Assembly: GCA_963783505.1 (NCBI GenBank)
Contig: CAWAOP010000021.1
Location: 1 to 64,000, forward strand
DNA length: 64,000 nucleotides
Direction: 5' to 3'
Source of the DNA: BOG-224 sp963783505
GTDB lineage: Bacteria > Acidobacteriota > Terriglobia > Bryobacterales > Bryobacteraceae
In this document: one piece after another, positions 9,453-18,309 of the stretch
Numbering within the stretch: position 1 is the stretch's first letter
Layout of the letters: every line of letters begins with the position of its first letter
Position numbers and translations under genes: made by a program
The notes under the pieces: generated by a model
What the model was told of the DNA's origin: nothing
Database searches by the model: none
What the model saw: the letters and a program-made list of their open reading frames with translations, nothing else

Positions 9453-11702
9453 TTATATCGACGCCAGCTCCGTATTGGAGAAAGCGTATGCCGTTGCGGC
9501 GTCAGACGGGTCCGCAACTAGCCCGGCGGTTGTCGTCAACACCGTTCCCCTTCGGTCCCAGGTGACGCCGCCGTCGGTGGAGCGATAGACGGTGAAATGG
9601 CTGACGCCGTAGATCGTATTGCCGTCCGCCGGACTTCGGACGGTACGGTCGATCGGCAAACTCAACCTGAGGGACCAGGACGCTCCACTGTCGGCCGTGC
9701 GAAACACGCCGGCGGTGGCGCCGGCCACCATGACGCGAGAGTCGGCGGGATCGGGTGACACTGCCAGAACGGCTCCCGGAATGTTTTGGTCGAATGGCTC
9801 CCAGGACGCGCCGGCATCGGTTGTGCGGAACAGCGACGTGGGGTTGCCGGGCATCACGGGTTCGACCGCCGAGGCGATCGGGAAACGGTCCGAACTGGTG
9901 CTGCCGGCCACAAAAGCGTCGCCGGCGGAGTCTATCGCCAGCCCCATCGGGGCGTCGCTTCGATTCCCAGCGAGGTAGGTGGAGTAGACGAGGCCGCTTC
10001 CGTCGGCATTGAGTTCGCTGACAAACCCGTGGGAATCACCGCGGCCGGCGGGCGCCGACTTCTGAAAGGCTTCGGGCGTGGTCGGGAAATCCGCGGAACT
10101 CGTGTACCCGGTTACGAAGGCGTGCCCGGCTTCATCTACGGCGATTCCGCTGGCGGTTTCCGAATCGGAGCCGCCCAAAAACGTGAAGTACGACAGGCTG
10201 GAACCAGATGCGTTCAGCTTGGCGACAAACGCGTCCGAGCTAGTCCCGGAATGGGCGGTCCGAAAGCCGCCCGCCGGCGCGCCGGAGAAGGTGGCGGAAG
10301 ACGAAGACCCTGCAATATAGGAATTGCCCGCGGCGTCAACCGCAATGGCGACGCCAGAGTCGTTCGCGGCGCCGCCAAGAACGGTGGAGTACGCCAACGA
10401 ACCAGCGGATGTGAACTTCGCGGCGAACGCGTCAGTCTGGCCTTGATTGTCAGTAAGGAAGCCCCCGGACGTAGTGGGAAAGCCGGGGCCGGCCTTGCCC
10501 GTTACGTAAGCGTCGCCACTGGAATCCACGGCGATTCCGTAGGCTGAGGATCCCGATGCTGAGCCGAGAAATGTGGAGTAAAGTAAGGCCCCGGTAGGGC
10601 TCAGCTTCGACACGGTTGCGTTTGAGACGGCGCCGGAACCGTTAAATGTGGATTGGTATGCGTTCAGAACGGGAAAATCCGAGGAATACGTCCACCCGGC
10701 CACCCAGGCCGCGCCTGTGGAGTCGATGCTAATGCCCTTAAGGTAATCCATCCCCGCGCCGCCAAGATATGTGGAATAGAGAAGCGCCGTGCCCGCGGAA
10801 TCGATTTTCGTTACGAACCCGTCCGTGTTGCCGTTGTACGGGAGGCCCGGCCCGGCCGTGGCGATGTCAGCGGCATAAGTGTAGCCGACGATGTACATAT
10901 CGCCGCCGGGGCCGACCGCAACGCCATTACCGTAGCTTGCGCCGGTTCCGCCTCCCAACAACCCTGCGCACGTTATTTCCGGATCGATGACCAGTGGTTT
11001 GCCGGAGTCGTATTTTCCAAGGCGGAGCTCAACTTCGTTTGGGGACGCAAGAGCGTACGCGCCCTCGACCTGTAGTTTCGCCCCGTCAACCTGCTGATAG
11101 ATCGCAGCAGGGAGGAGTTGGAGGTTCCCCGCCGCGGTTTCGATTACCACGCCGCCATCCGGACCGGCGGAGAGATGTTGCGCCCCGATGAACCTGATTC
11201 TGACCTTCCGCGGGTCGGCGCCGGGTTTCACGACCAGGTCGAATTCCAGGCGGCGCTGGTTACCGTAAAAGACGAGATCGATGCCAGGGTAGACTTCTTC
11301 GTAAGCAACCCGCCGAAACGTGGGCAGGCCGAGGCGCCATTCTTTGGGGTTGTTGCCGCGGATGTGATTTACCTTACCGGGCAATTCGGCGGAAGGGACG
11401 CCGGGAACGACGCGGCCACCGGCGAACTCCATCGAGACGCTCGCGGCGTCGGAGGACGGGCCGGCGTGAAGGCCAATCACGGCGCTTCCCGCGCCTAGAG
11501 ACACGGCGTAGCCGTCGCCGCGAGCGACGTAGCGGTCATTGCCTGCTCCCGTCACTCGCTCGAAGGCCAACGGCAGCTCCAGATATTGCGCGATGGTTGG
11601 AGGCGTGGCGGCCCCGATGACAGTCGCACTCGACGTCAGGGCGATGCACAGAAGGGGGATTCCGTAGCGTCCCATGGGGAAGTACAAAGAATAGAGCCTC
11701 AC
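9453..11702 (-). CDS. Giant secreted repeat protein, N-terminal part (SBBP/BNR beta-propeller)
   Basis: 749 residues ending at a TAA at 9453-9455. The start is uncertain: GTG at 11702, or ATG at 11675 (MGRYGIPLLCIALTSS), which gives a compact signal peptide. Residues about 35-240 resemble the N-terminal domain of SBBP-repeat proteins. They are followed by about eight SBBP repeats (pattern YSTYLGG, then IAVDSAGxAYVTG, then FP) and BNR/Asp-box repeats (TTDAGASW, TADSGASW, STDGGVTW). The frame continues through the stop: the codons after TAA give KSTDGGLTW, completing an Asp-box that would normally read IYKSTDGG. TAA therefore probably replaces a tyrosine codon. Real truncation, sequencing error or readthrough cannot be told apart here. 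The protein is presumably secreted and binds at the surface; its ligand is unknown. Confidence 0.8.
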   Translation of the reverse strand: MRLYSLYFPMGRYGIPLLCIALTSSATVIGAATPPTIAQYLELPLAFERVTGAGNDRYVARGDGYAVSLGAGSAVIGLHAGPSSDAASVSMEFAGGRVVPGVPSAELPGKVNHIRGNNPKEWRLGLPTFRRVAYEEVYPGIDLVFYGNQRRLEFDLVVKPGADPRKVRIRFIGAQHLSAGPDGGVVIETAAGNLQLLPAAIYQQVDGAKLQVEGAYALASPNEVELRLGKYDSGKPLVIDPEITCAGLLGGGTGASYGNGVAVGPGGDMYIVGYTYAADIATAGPGLPYNGNTDGFVTKIDSAGTALLYSTYLGGAGMDYLKGISIDSTGAAWVAGWTYSSDFPVLNAYQSTFNGSGAVSNATVSKLSPTGALLYSTFLGSASGSSAYGIAVDSSGDAYVTGKAGPGFPTTSGGFLTDNQGQTDAFAAKFTSAGSLAYSTVLGGAANDSGVAIAVDAAGNSYIAGSSSSATFSGAPAGGFRTAHSGTSSDAFVAKLNASGSSLSYFTFLGGSDSETASGIAVDEAGHAFVTGYTSSADFPTTPEAFQKSAPAGRGDSHGFVSELNADGSGLVYSTYLAGNRSDAPMGLAIDSAGDAFVAGSTSSDRFPIASAVEPVMPGNPTSLFRTTDAGASWEPFDQNIPGAVLAVSPDPADSRVMVAGATAGVFRTADSGASWSLRLSLPIDRTVRSPADGNTIYGVSHFTVYRSTDGGVTWDRRGTVLTTTAGLVADPSDAATAYAFSNTELASI

Positions 11703-11832
11703 ACGAATGAATTCAATGGGATCATCGGATTCGGTTATATCTATTCATCTCTCTCCTGCCTATGCGGTGGATGTCGAAAAGGATTAGCGCCTGCCTGGTT
11801 GTTTTCGCGCCGGCTGTCCTCGAGGACAAGCA

Positions 11833-11939
11833 CAAAAACAAGCACAGTGCCCCTCGCGCGAAAATTGGTAAACTCAAAAAAGCCTTAGAGTTGCTGGAGT
11901 GGCGGAACTGGCAGACGCACGGGACTCAAAATCCCGCGC
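11833..11939 (+). repeat. Direct repeat containing tRNA-Leu leader and 5' half
   Basis: The right-hand copy of the 107-bp direct repeat whose left copy is at 3366-3472. The two align without indels. Identity is high until the anticodon arm and then fades. The intact copy includes GGTAAACTC upstream of the tRNA, a possible -10 region, which is changed to GGTGAGATC in the left copy. Confidence 0.8.
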
Positions 11940-11981
11940 TCTTCACTGAGCATGAGGGTTCGACCCCCTCCTCCAGCACCA
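11893..11981 (+). tRNA. tRNA-Leu(CAA)
   Basis: Acceptor strands GCTGGAG (11893-11899) and CTCCAGC (11971-11977) pair perfectly, followed by discriminator A and an encoded CCA end. The D arm reads TGGCGGAACTGGCAGACGCA. The anticodon loop CTCAAAA, closed by GGGA/TCCC pairing, gives anticodon CAA, which reads UUG. A long variable arm (class II) and a GGTTCGACC T loop complete the fold. This is a normal functional tRNA gene; a partial duplicate lies 8.4 kb upstream. Confidence 0.95.
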
Positions 11982-12227
11982 CGTGTTCTTCCCCTCGTAC
12001 CGCACCTCGAGCGCTACTCCTCTGCGCGCACAATCCCCGTTAGCGGGGCCATTCCTCGCCACTCTGCAAGGTCGTTTCAAGGTGGTTCAGTAGTCCGGAC
12101 GCAGCCAGAGCCGAAGTTGGCGGCGACTCGGATCTGCCGCCAACGCGAAATGCCGGCATGAATCCCGGCAGCGCCCAGAGGGCCCCCGGCGTGGCCGCCC
12201 GCGCCACGAGCGGCCTGATGCTCTTCT

Positions 12228-13322
12228 TTACGCCAGGCATCCCCGGATGTAGGCGTAGCACATCTTCATTTCCTGGATGAGATTCGAACCGGCCGGAATC
12301 CGGTATTCCAGTTCGATGTTGGCCGGGAACGGGTACTTCTCCGTCTTGAGCAACTGGAAGACCTCCCTCAGAGGAGTGTCTCCAGTGCCCCAGACGGCCA
12401 CGTTCGGGCCGTGGTCCTTCTTGCGGTCCTTGATGTGAAGGTTGGTGATGCGGTCGTGGTGCTTCTTGATGAAGTCCACCGCATCGTATCCCGCCGCGGT
12501 GAAATGGCCGACATCGAGGTTGATGCCGTTGTACCCGCCGTAGGCCATCAGCGTGTCATAGCTTTCCAGAGTGGCCGTCTGGTTGGGATCGTTGGTCTGA
12601 TCGTGGCCGTGATAGCCGACCAGCAGCTTGTGCTGGTTGGCGATGGGCGCGATCCGCTTGGCCATGGTGAGCGTGGTGCTGGTGGTCATGCCTCTTACGC
12701 CGAGCCCTTCGGCCATCTTGAAGCCGTACTCGACGTCGTCATCGGTCATGCTGTCCTGCATGTTGTAGCAGAGCAGAGCCAGGTCAATACCGGCGTCGTT
12801 CCACTTCTTGCGGACGGCTTGCCACGTGGCCGCCGTTGCGGAGGAGCGCCAATCCGCCACTTTTTTCTGCGCTTCGGCCCGCGCTGCCTGTTGCTCGGGA
12901 GTGGCCTGCCCTCGTCCGCCACCGCCGCCTTGGCCCTGACCCCTGCCCTGACCGCCCGCCTGAGCGCCGCCCGCAGCGCCCGGGGCGCCTGCGGCTCCCG
13001 CGGGAGGTCCACCCGCCGCGCCGCCGGGAGCGCCCGCTCCCCGGCCCGCGCCACCGCCGCCGCCAAAACCGCCGCCCGCGCTCGGTGCGCCGGCCAGCGC
13101 TTCGCAGTGGTTTGACATCAGCTCCGCTTCGCCGAGCCCGATATCTACGTAAGCCTTGATGATGGATTCCGGGTCCTGCGCGATCGTGTTGAAGCTATAA
13201 GTGATGGCGCCAATCTGCACGCCTTTGATCTTGGAATCGATCATGTCGGCGCCGAAGGCTATTCTGGCCGCTGGAATGCTCGCCAGCGCAAGCTTTCCCA
13301 TATCCCGTCTGGTATAGAGCAT
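12228..13322 (-). CDS. Exported sugar-phosphate isomerase/epimerase-like TIM barrel
   Basis: 364 residues from ATG 13322, preceded by AAAGGAAG. The N-terminus (TRRDMGKLALASIPAARIAFG) resembles a twin-arginine signal, so folded export is likely. The core matches the xylose-isomerase-like TIM barrel (AP-endonuclease-2 superfamily): GVQIGAITYSF, GYHGHDQ, GINLDVGHFTAAG, LHIKDRKKD and a C-terminal ELEYRIP. Conserved His, Asp and Glu residues at these sites would bind a divalent metal. Residues about 76-150 are a long Gly/Ala/Arg-rich low-complexity insertion followed by a charged helix, absent from ordinary members. The gene begins 56 bp after the oxidoreductase stop, so the two probably form an operon. 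Substrate unknown; sugar isomerisation or epimerisation is inferred from the family. Confidence 0.85.
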   Translation of the reverse strand: MLYTRRDMGKLALASIPAARIAFGADMIDSKIKGVQIGAITYSFNTIAQDPESIIKAYVDIGLGEAELMSNHCEALAGAPSAGGGFGGGGGAGRGAGAPGGAAGGPPAGAAGAPGAAGGAQAGGQGRGQGQGGGGGRGQATPEQQAARAEAQKKVADWRSSATAATWQAVRKKWNDAGIDLALLCYNMQDSMTDDDVEYGFKMAEGLGVRGMTTSTTLTMAKRIAPIANQHKLLVGYHGHDQTNDPNQTATLESYDTLMAYGGYNGINLDVGHFTAAGYDAVDFIKKHHDRITNLHIKDRKKDHGPNVAVWGTGDTPLREVFQLLKTEKYPFPANIELEYRIPAGSNLIQEMKMCYAYIRGCLA

Positions 13323-13378
13323 GGTTCTTCCTTTCGTTTCGATCCAATGGCAGCCTCGCGGCCGCGTCTCAATCCTGC

Positions 13379-15031
13379 CTACAACTTCAACTCCCAACCC
13401 TTACGGAAGGCGGGCTTCAAATACTGGTTGGCCTCCGCGTTGTTGGTGAACCGTCCCGTCTTCGCGTCGTAATTCAGTTTGCCTTCAAACCGGTAAGCAA
13501 TCGCTCCGAGCGTAACCCACTCGGCGTACGGCCCGGCGATGCTGAAATCGGAGCACGAGGGAACGCCGCCTTTGCAGGCGCGTATCCAATCCCGATAGTG
13601 CCCCGGCGAGCGCGGCAGAACCGGCGCCGGCAACCGGTAGTCGGCCCAGCGGGCTGCCGGGAGCAGCCACACGCCTTCCCCGCGCTGAACCGTCGCCATG
13701 AAGCCTCTGTCGCCCACGAAGACCGAGCCGCTTTGATAGAGCGCGCCAGGGGTTGGACCGCGTCCGCCACGTCCGCCTTGCCCGCCTCCAGCAGCTCCCG
13801 CCCGGCCGCCTTGGCCTCCACCAGCCGCGGCGCGCCCACCCTGCGCCGCGCCGGCTCCGGGAGCCTGTCCGCCGGCCGCGTCCGCCCGGCCGCCGCCGCG
13901 CGCGCCGCCGCCCGGGAACGCTCCACCGCCGCCCACCGATCCAAGATCGGGCCGCGACTTGTCGTTCGCAAGGTTATTGGGATTCGGTACGAGAATTTCG
14001 TTCTCCATCCCTTTCGGCTTGTACAGGTAAGGCAGGTCCGCGCTCTGGACGCCGTCATACCAGTACACCGACACGGGAGGCATGTTGCCGCGCGCCGCAA
14101 AATCGTAACGTAGCACCGACCGCATCGGGAACTGGAACTTGCTGCGCTGCTCGGCGCGAATGACCTCCACGGAAATCGGAAGACCGAGTTGCAAAGCCTG
14201 ATTGGCCGGCCCGAGCGTGTGAATCCCCCAGTCTCCCAGCGAGCCCGTTCCGAAATCGTAAAAGCCGCGCCAATTGAACGGCAGATAGAATCCGCCGGGG
14301 CTGCTGCTGCCAGTGGGCTTGTGGTCCTTGTCCCAGCCGCCGGATGTGTAGGGCCGGTCCTGAGCGCAACCGAGCCAGAGCTCCCAATCCAAGCCCTGGG
14401 GAACCGGCTCGGGCGGCGGAATTTGCTGGAGCCCCTGCGGCCAGCTTGGCGCGCTGGTCACGGCATGCACTTCCGTGACATTCCCGATTTCTCCGGACCA
14501 GATAATTTCGCAGGCCGTGCGGTGGGCTTCGTGCGAATAACCCTGGTTGCCCATCTGCGTGGCCACTTTGTACTTAGCCGCCGCGTCCGCCAGCAGGCGC
14601 GCTTCCCACGGCGTCCGAGTGAGCGGTTTCTCCACGTAGACGCCCTTGCCGCGCTCCATGCAGGCCACCGCGACGGTGGCGTGCATGTGGTCCGCCACCG
14701 CGATTACGCATGCGTCGATGTTCTTCTCTTCTTTGTCGAGCAGCTTGCGGTAGTCCGCGTAGGTGGTGGCTTTCTCGAAGCGTTTAAACGTCGGCCCGCT
14801 CTGCCGCGAATCCACGTCGCAGAGGGCCACGACGTTCTCGGAAGCGCAACCGCTCAAGTCCTGCGCGCCGCGGCCGCCCACGCCGATGCCCGCGAGGTTC
14901 AGTTTCTCGTTATAGGACTTGAATCCGGCGGCTTTCAACGAAGCCACGCTGCCGAATCCGCCCGCCGGAACCGCCCCCGCCAGAAGCGCTCCGTAAAAGA
15001 AATGCCGCCTAGAGAAGCCCGTTTCAGACAT
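13379..15031 (-). CDS. Exported Gfo/Idh/MocA-family oxidoreductase
   Basis: 550 residues from ATG 15031, with AAAGGAG about 11 bases upstream. SRRHFFYGALLAGAVPAGG is a twin-arginine signal. The Rossmann part starts with LNLAGIGVGGRGAQDL and contains VVALCDVD, AVADHMHATVAVACMERGKGVYVEKPLTRT (core EKPL) and a Gfo/Idh/MocA C-terminal alpha/beta domain (WHLQ-independent GDWGIHTLGPANQAL region). It should be an NAD(P)-linked sugar or cyclitol dehydrogenase acting outside the cytoplasm with a bound cofactor. Residues about 395-465 are a Gly/Ala/Arg-rich insertion like those in the two neighbours. The next gene encodes a sugar isomerase, and a GH3 glycosidase is divergent, which suggests joint use of a plant- or microbe-derived glycoside. 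Specific substrate unknown. Confidence 0.88.
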   Translation of the reverse strand: MSETGFSRRHFFYGALLAGAVPAGGFGSVASLKAAGFKSYNEKLNLAGIGVGGRGAQDLSGCASENVVALCDVDSRQSGPTFKRFEKATTYADYRKLLDKEEKNIDACVIAVADHMHATVAVACMERGKGVYVEKPLTRTPWEARLLADAAAKYKVATQMGNQGYSHEAHRTACEIIWSGEIGNVTEVHAVTSAPSWPQGLQQIPPPEPVPQGLDWELWLGCAQDRPYTSGGWDKDHKPTGSSSPGGFYLPFNWRGFYDFGTGSLGDWGIHTLGPANQALQLGLPISVEVIRAEQRSKFQFPMRSVLRYDFAARGNMPPVSVYWYDGVQSADLPYLYKPKGMENEILVPNPNNLANDKSRPDLGSVGGGGAFPGGGARGGGRADAAGGQAPGAGAAQGGRAAAGGGQGGRAGAAGGGQGGRGGRGPTPGALYQSGSVFVGDRGFMATVQRGEGVWLLPAARWADYRLPAPVLPRSPGHYRDWIRACKGGVPSCSDFSIAGPYAEWVTLGAIAYRFEGKLNYDAKTGRFTNNAEANQYLKPAFRKGWELKL

Positions 15032-15335
15032 TGCGTCAACGTCTCCTTTCAAGATCCATCCGCGCCCCCGGCGCGGGCCCGAGCGCCTTGACAGCGCGAA
15101 GCCCCTATTGTGACGCCCTTCGCTCCCTTGAGGGGCGCCCACCGAGCCCTATCCACCGGTTACAGCGCTGGCTTTCCGAGGTCTGAGTATAACTCCCCAC
15201 TGCCAGGTGGCGCACCCACCTCCCGCTGTCCTTCAGTCCTCTTTTTTCTGCAACTTTCAGATCTTTTGGGTTCGCTTTTTCCGTAACCTTGAGATACAGT
15301 AGTCGGTCGGAAAGAATTGCTCAAGGAGGGTTCTC
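15032..15335. other. Divergent promoter region between oxidoreductase and GH3 genes
   Basis: A gene-free 304-bp region with a T-rich block (about 15240-15290) and a perfect AAGGAGG at 15323-15329 serving the GH3 start. A GATACAGT near 15292 could be a -10 element for the rightward gene. No clear palindromic operator was found. Confidence 0.4.
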
Positions 15336-18090
15336 ATGCGTAAGTTCTGGCTGTTCTTAGGACCGGCGATCGCGGGTCTCGTGATGCTCGCTCTCGCCGT
15401 TTCAGCGCTTGGTCAGGCCGGTCCGGCCACCCAAGCCCCAGCGGGCGGCCGTGGCGCCGCCGCTCCCGCTCAACAAGATCAAGGAGGCCGGGGAGGCGGT
15501 GGCGGCTTCGGCGGTGGCGGCCGTGGCCGGGGCGGAGTGCAGGTTGTTCAAGGCCCTTGGACGGACAAGAGCTCTCTCGCCCGATCAGCGCGCCGATCTC
15601 GTATTGGCGCAAATGACGCTCGACGAAAAAATCAGCCTGCTGCACGGCGGGCCGGGCGGCATGGGCGGCGGCGGCGGCGCCGCTCCCACCGATAGCCGCC
15701 AGTCCAATGGCGGCGCTGGATGGACCCCCGGCATCGCGCGCCTCGGAATGCCGGATATCAACATGGCGGATTCCGCCGTGGGCGTGACCCGCGGAGCATC
15801 GGAAAGCCGCTACTCCACGCTGCTGCCGTCTGCGCTCGGCTCGGCGGCAACCTGGAACCCCGATCTCGCGCTGCTCTACGGTCAGGTCATCGGCCGCGAG
15901 TTGCGCGACCAAGGCTACAGCATGTCCATCGGCGGCGGCGTGAACCTTACCCGCGAGCCGCGCAACGGACGCAACTTCGAATACGCGGGTGAAGATCCGC
16001 TCCTTGCCGGAACCACGGTCGGCACGCTGATGAAGGGCGTCCAATCCCAGCAGATCATGGGCGACCTGAAGCACTACGCCATGAACGATCAGGAGTCCGG
16101 CCGCAACACAGCCAACGCTCTCATCGACCATCGCTCGATGCGCGAAAGCGACCTACTGGCCTTCCAGATTGCTTACAAAATCTCCGACGCCGCCGGCTTC
16201 ATGTGCAGCTACAACCTGATCAACGGCGATTGGGCCTGCGAGAACGACTACACGCTGAACACGGTTCTCAAGAAGGATTTCGGCTTCAAGGGGTGGGTGA
16301 TGTCCGATTGGGGCGGGACGCACAGCACCAAGAAGGCCATCATGGCCGGCCTCGATCAGGAAGAGCCCGGCAACGGCTTTTTCGGCGACGCGCTGAAACA
16401 GGCCGTCGAGAGCGGCGACATTCCCATCGCAAAGGTCAATGACTCCGTGCATCGCATTCTGCGCAGTTTGTTCGCCGTCGGCGTGTGGGACAACCCGCCC
16501 ACGCAGCGGCGCGTGGTGGATGTCTTCAAGGGTCTCGAAGACGCGCAGAAGATCGCCGAAGAAAGCATCGTGCTGTTGAAGAACGCGGGCAACCAGTTGC
16601 CCCTCAGCGCGGCGACTACGAAGTCCATCGCTATCATCGGCTCTCATGCGGATGTCGGCGTTCCCTCCGGCGGCGGTTCGGCGCAAGTCAACGCGCCCGG
16701 CGGCAACGCGGCTCCTCCGGCTCCGGCCGCGGCAGGCGCGGGCGGTGGCGGCGGCTTCGGCATGGGACGCGGCGGCTCGGAGTACTTCCCTTCGTCGCCT
16801 ATGAAATTCATTAAGGCAAAGGCTCCCAACGCCAAGATTGAGTACAACGAAGGAACCGACCCGGCCGCGGCTGCCGCGCTGGCGAAATCCTCGCAGGTCG
16901 CCATCGTGTTTGTAAATCAGCCCATGAGCGAAGGCGGCGACGCTTCCACGCTCAACCTGCCCAACAAGCAGGACGACCTGGTGAGCGCCGTGGTTGCGGC
17001 CAATCCGCACACCATCGTGATTTGCGAAACCGGCGGTCCGGTGGCCATGCCGTGGGCCGACAAGGTCAGCGGCATTCTGGAAGCCTGGTATCCCGGGATC
17101 GGCGGCGGGCAGGCCATCGCCAATCTGCTGTTCGGCGACGTGAACCCATCGGCGAAACTCCCCGTCACCTTCGCGAAATCCGATGCCGATATTCCCCATC
17201 CGACGCTCGTCGGTCCGGCCGGTGGTGGCGGAGGCCGCGGCGGAGCGGGCGGCGGCGGTGGCGCAGGCGCGGGCGGCGGTCGCGGCGGAGCGGCGGCGGC
17301 CCTGACGCCCGAACAACAGCAGGCCATGCAGCAACAGCAGGCGCTGAATCAGGCGCAGCAGGCCGTCACTCAGGCCCTCCAGCAAGCCAGCACGGCGAGC
17401 CAGGCGTTACTGACTGCGCAGCAACAGCTTGCGCAGGCGCAGCAGCAACTCGCGCAAGCGGCGCCGGCGGCTGGCGGAGCGGCAGCTCCCGCAAGCGGCA
17501 ATCAGGCGGCTGCCATGCAAGCCGCCGCTCAGGCTCTCCGCGCCGCGGTTTTGGCGCTGCAGGCGGCTCAGCCGGCTCCGGCCGCGGGTGGCCGCGGTGG
17601 AGCGGGCGGCGCTGGTGGCGGCGGGGGCGGACGCGGCGGCACGCCCTTCGACGTAAAGTACGACGAAGGTCTCAAGGTTGGCTACAAGTGGTACGACGCC
17701 GAAAACAAAACGCCGTTGTTCCCCTTCGGCTTCGGCCTCTCCTATACCACCTACGCCTACTCCAACCTCAAGGCGACGGCTTCCGGCCACAACGTCACGG
17801 TATCCTTCGACGTGAAGAACACCGGAAAGCGCGCCGGCAAGGAAATCGCCCAGGTCTATCTGTCGCTTCCCGCTGCTGCCAACGAGCCGCCCAAGCGGTT
17901 GGTGGGCTGGCAGAAGGTGGCGCTCAACGCCGGCGAAAGCAAGACCGTTACGTTGACGATCGACCCCCTGATGATTTCGATCTTCAACGATCCGACGGAT
18001 AGCTGGCAGGTAGTGCCCGGCGAGTACAAGATTCTGGCAGGCGCTTCCTCCCGGGATCTTCCGTTAACGCAAGCGGTGACGCTGAACTAG
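15336..18090 (+). CDS. GH3-family beta-glucosidase-like glycosidase (frameshift near N-terminus)
   Basis: AAGGAGG seven bases before ATG 15336 fixes the true start. That frame gives a signal peptide (MRKFWLFLGPAIAGLVMLAL) and a Gly-rich linker ending GPWTDKS, then goes wrong at 15571-15580. The glycosidase continues in another frame (open from 15409) as LSPDQRADLVLAQMTLDEK. Deleting one base of the CTCTCT run restores a single protein of about 917 residues. The core has GH3 features: GDLKHYAMNDQE, and SDWGGTHS with the likely nucleophile Asp at codon 300 of the 15409 frame. A second alpha/beta domain (residues about 390-600) and a C-terminal fibronectin-like domain (PPKRLVGWQKV) follow. A Gly-rich plus Gln/Ala-rich coiled insertion (about 600-745) is unusual. 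Likely periplasmic beta-glycoside hydrolysis. Confidence 0.85.
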
Positions 18091-18099
18091 TCGTTTGGC

Positions 18100-18173
18100 G
18101 TGGGGCCGGCCCTTCGAACCGGCGCGCCGCGTGGAAACGCGGCGGCAGCCCGGAGGGTTGGCCCCACTTTTCT
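18100..18173 (+). terminator. Nested hairpin terminator after GH3 gene
   Basis: Outer arms GTGGGGCC (18100-18107) and GGCCCCAC (18160-18167) enclose an inner stem GCCGCGT/ACGCGGC with a GGAA loop, followed by TTTTCTT. It lies just after the GH3 stop, so it may be an intrinsic terminator; the large nested shape could instead be a REP-like repeat. Confidence 0.5.
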
Positions 18174-18309
18174 TCCGGTCGCCCCCAGAGTTCCCTCCGC
18201 CGTTGCCCGCCGAAGAGTCAGAACTTCCTGAAGTCAAACCGCCCAGCGCGCAGTCCCGAATACGTTTCCAACTGCAAGTGTAGTGCGGCGCGATTACTGC
18301 CTGTCATGA

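Noticed and set aside
9269..9517. Short frame bridging the two parts of the giant protein
   Set aside because: The true continuation is in the same frame as both parts, apart from one TAA; this other frame is noise.
3480..11820. Classical genomic island inserted at tRNA-Leu
   Set aside because: No integrase is present, and the duplicated part is the 5' half rather than the 3' end of the tRNA.
12040..12261. 73-residue minus-strand frame after tRNA-Leu
   Set aside because: No signal or motif; it overlaps the isomerase end in another frame.
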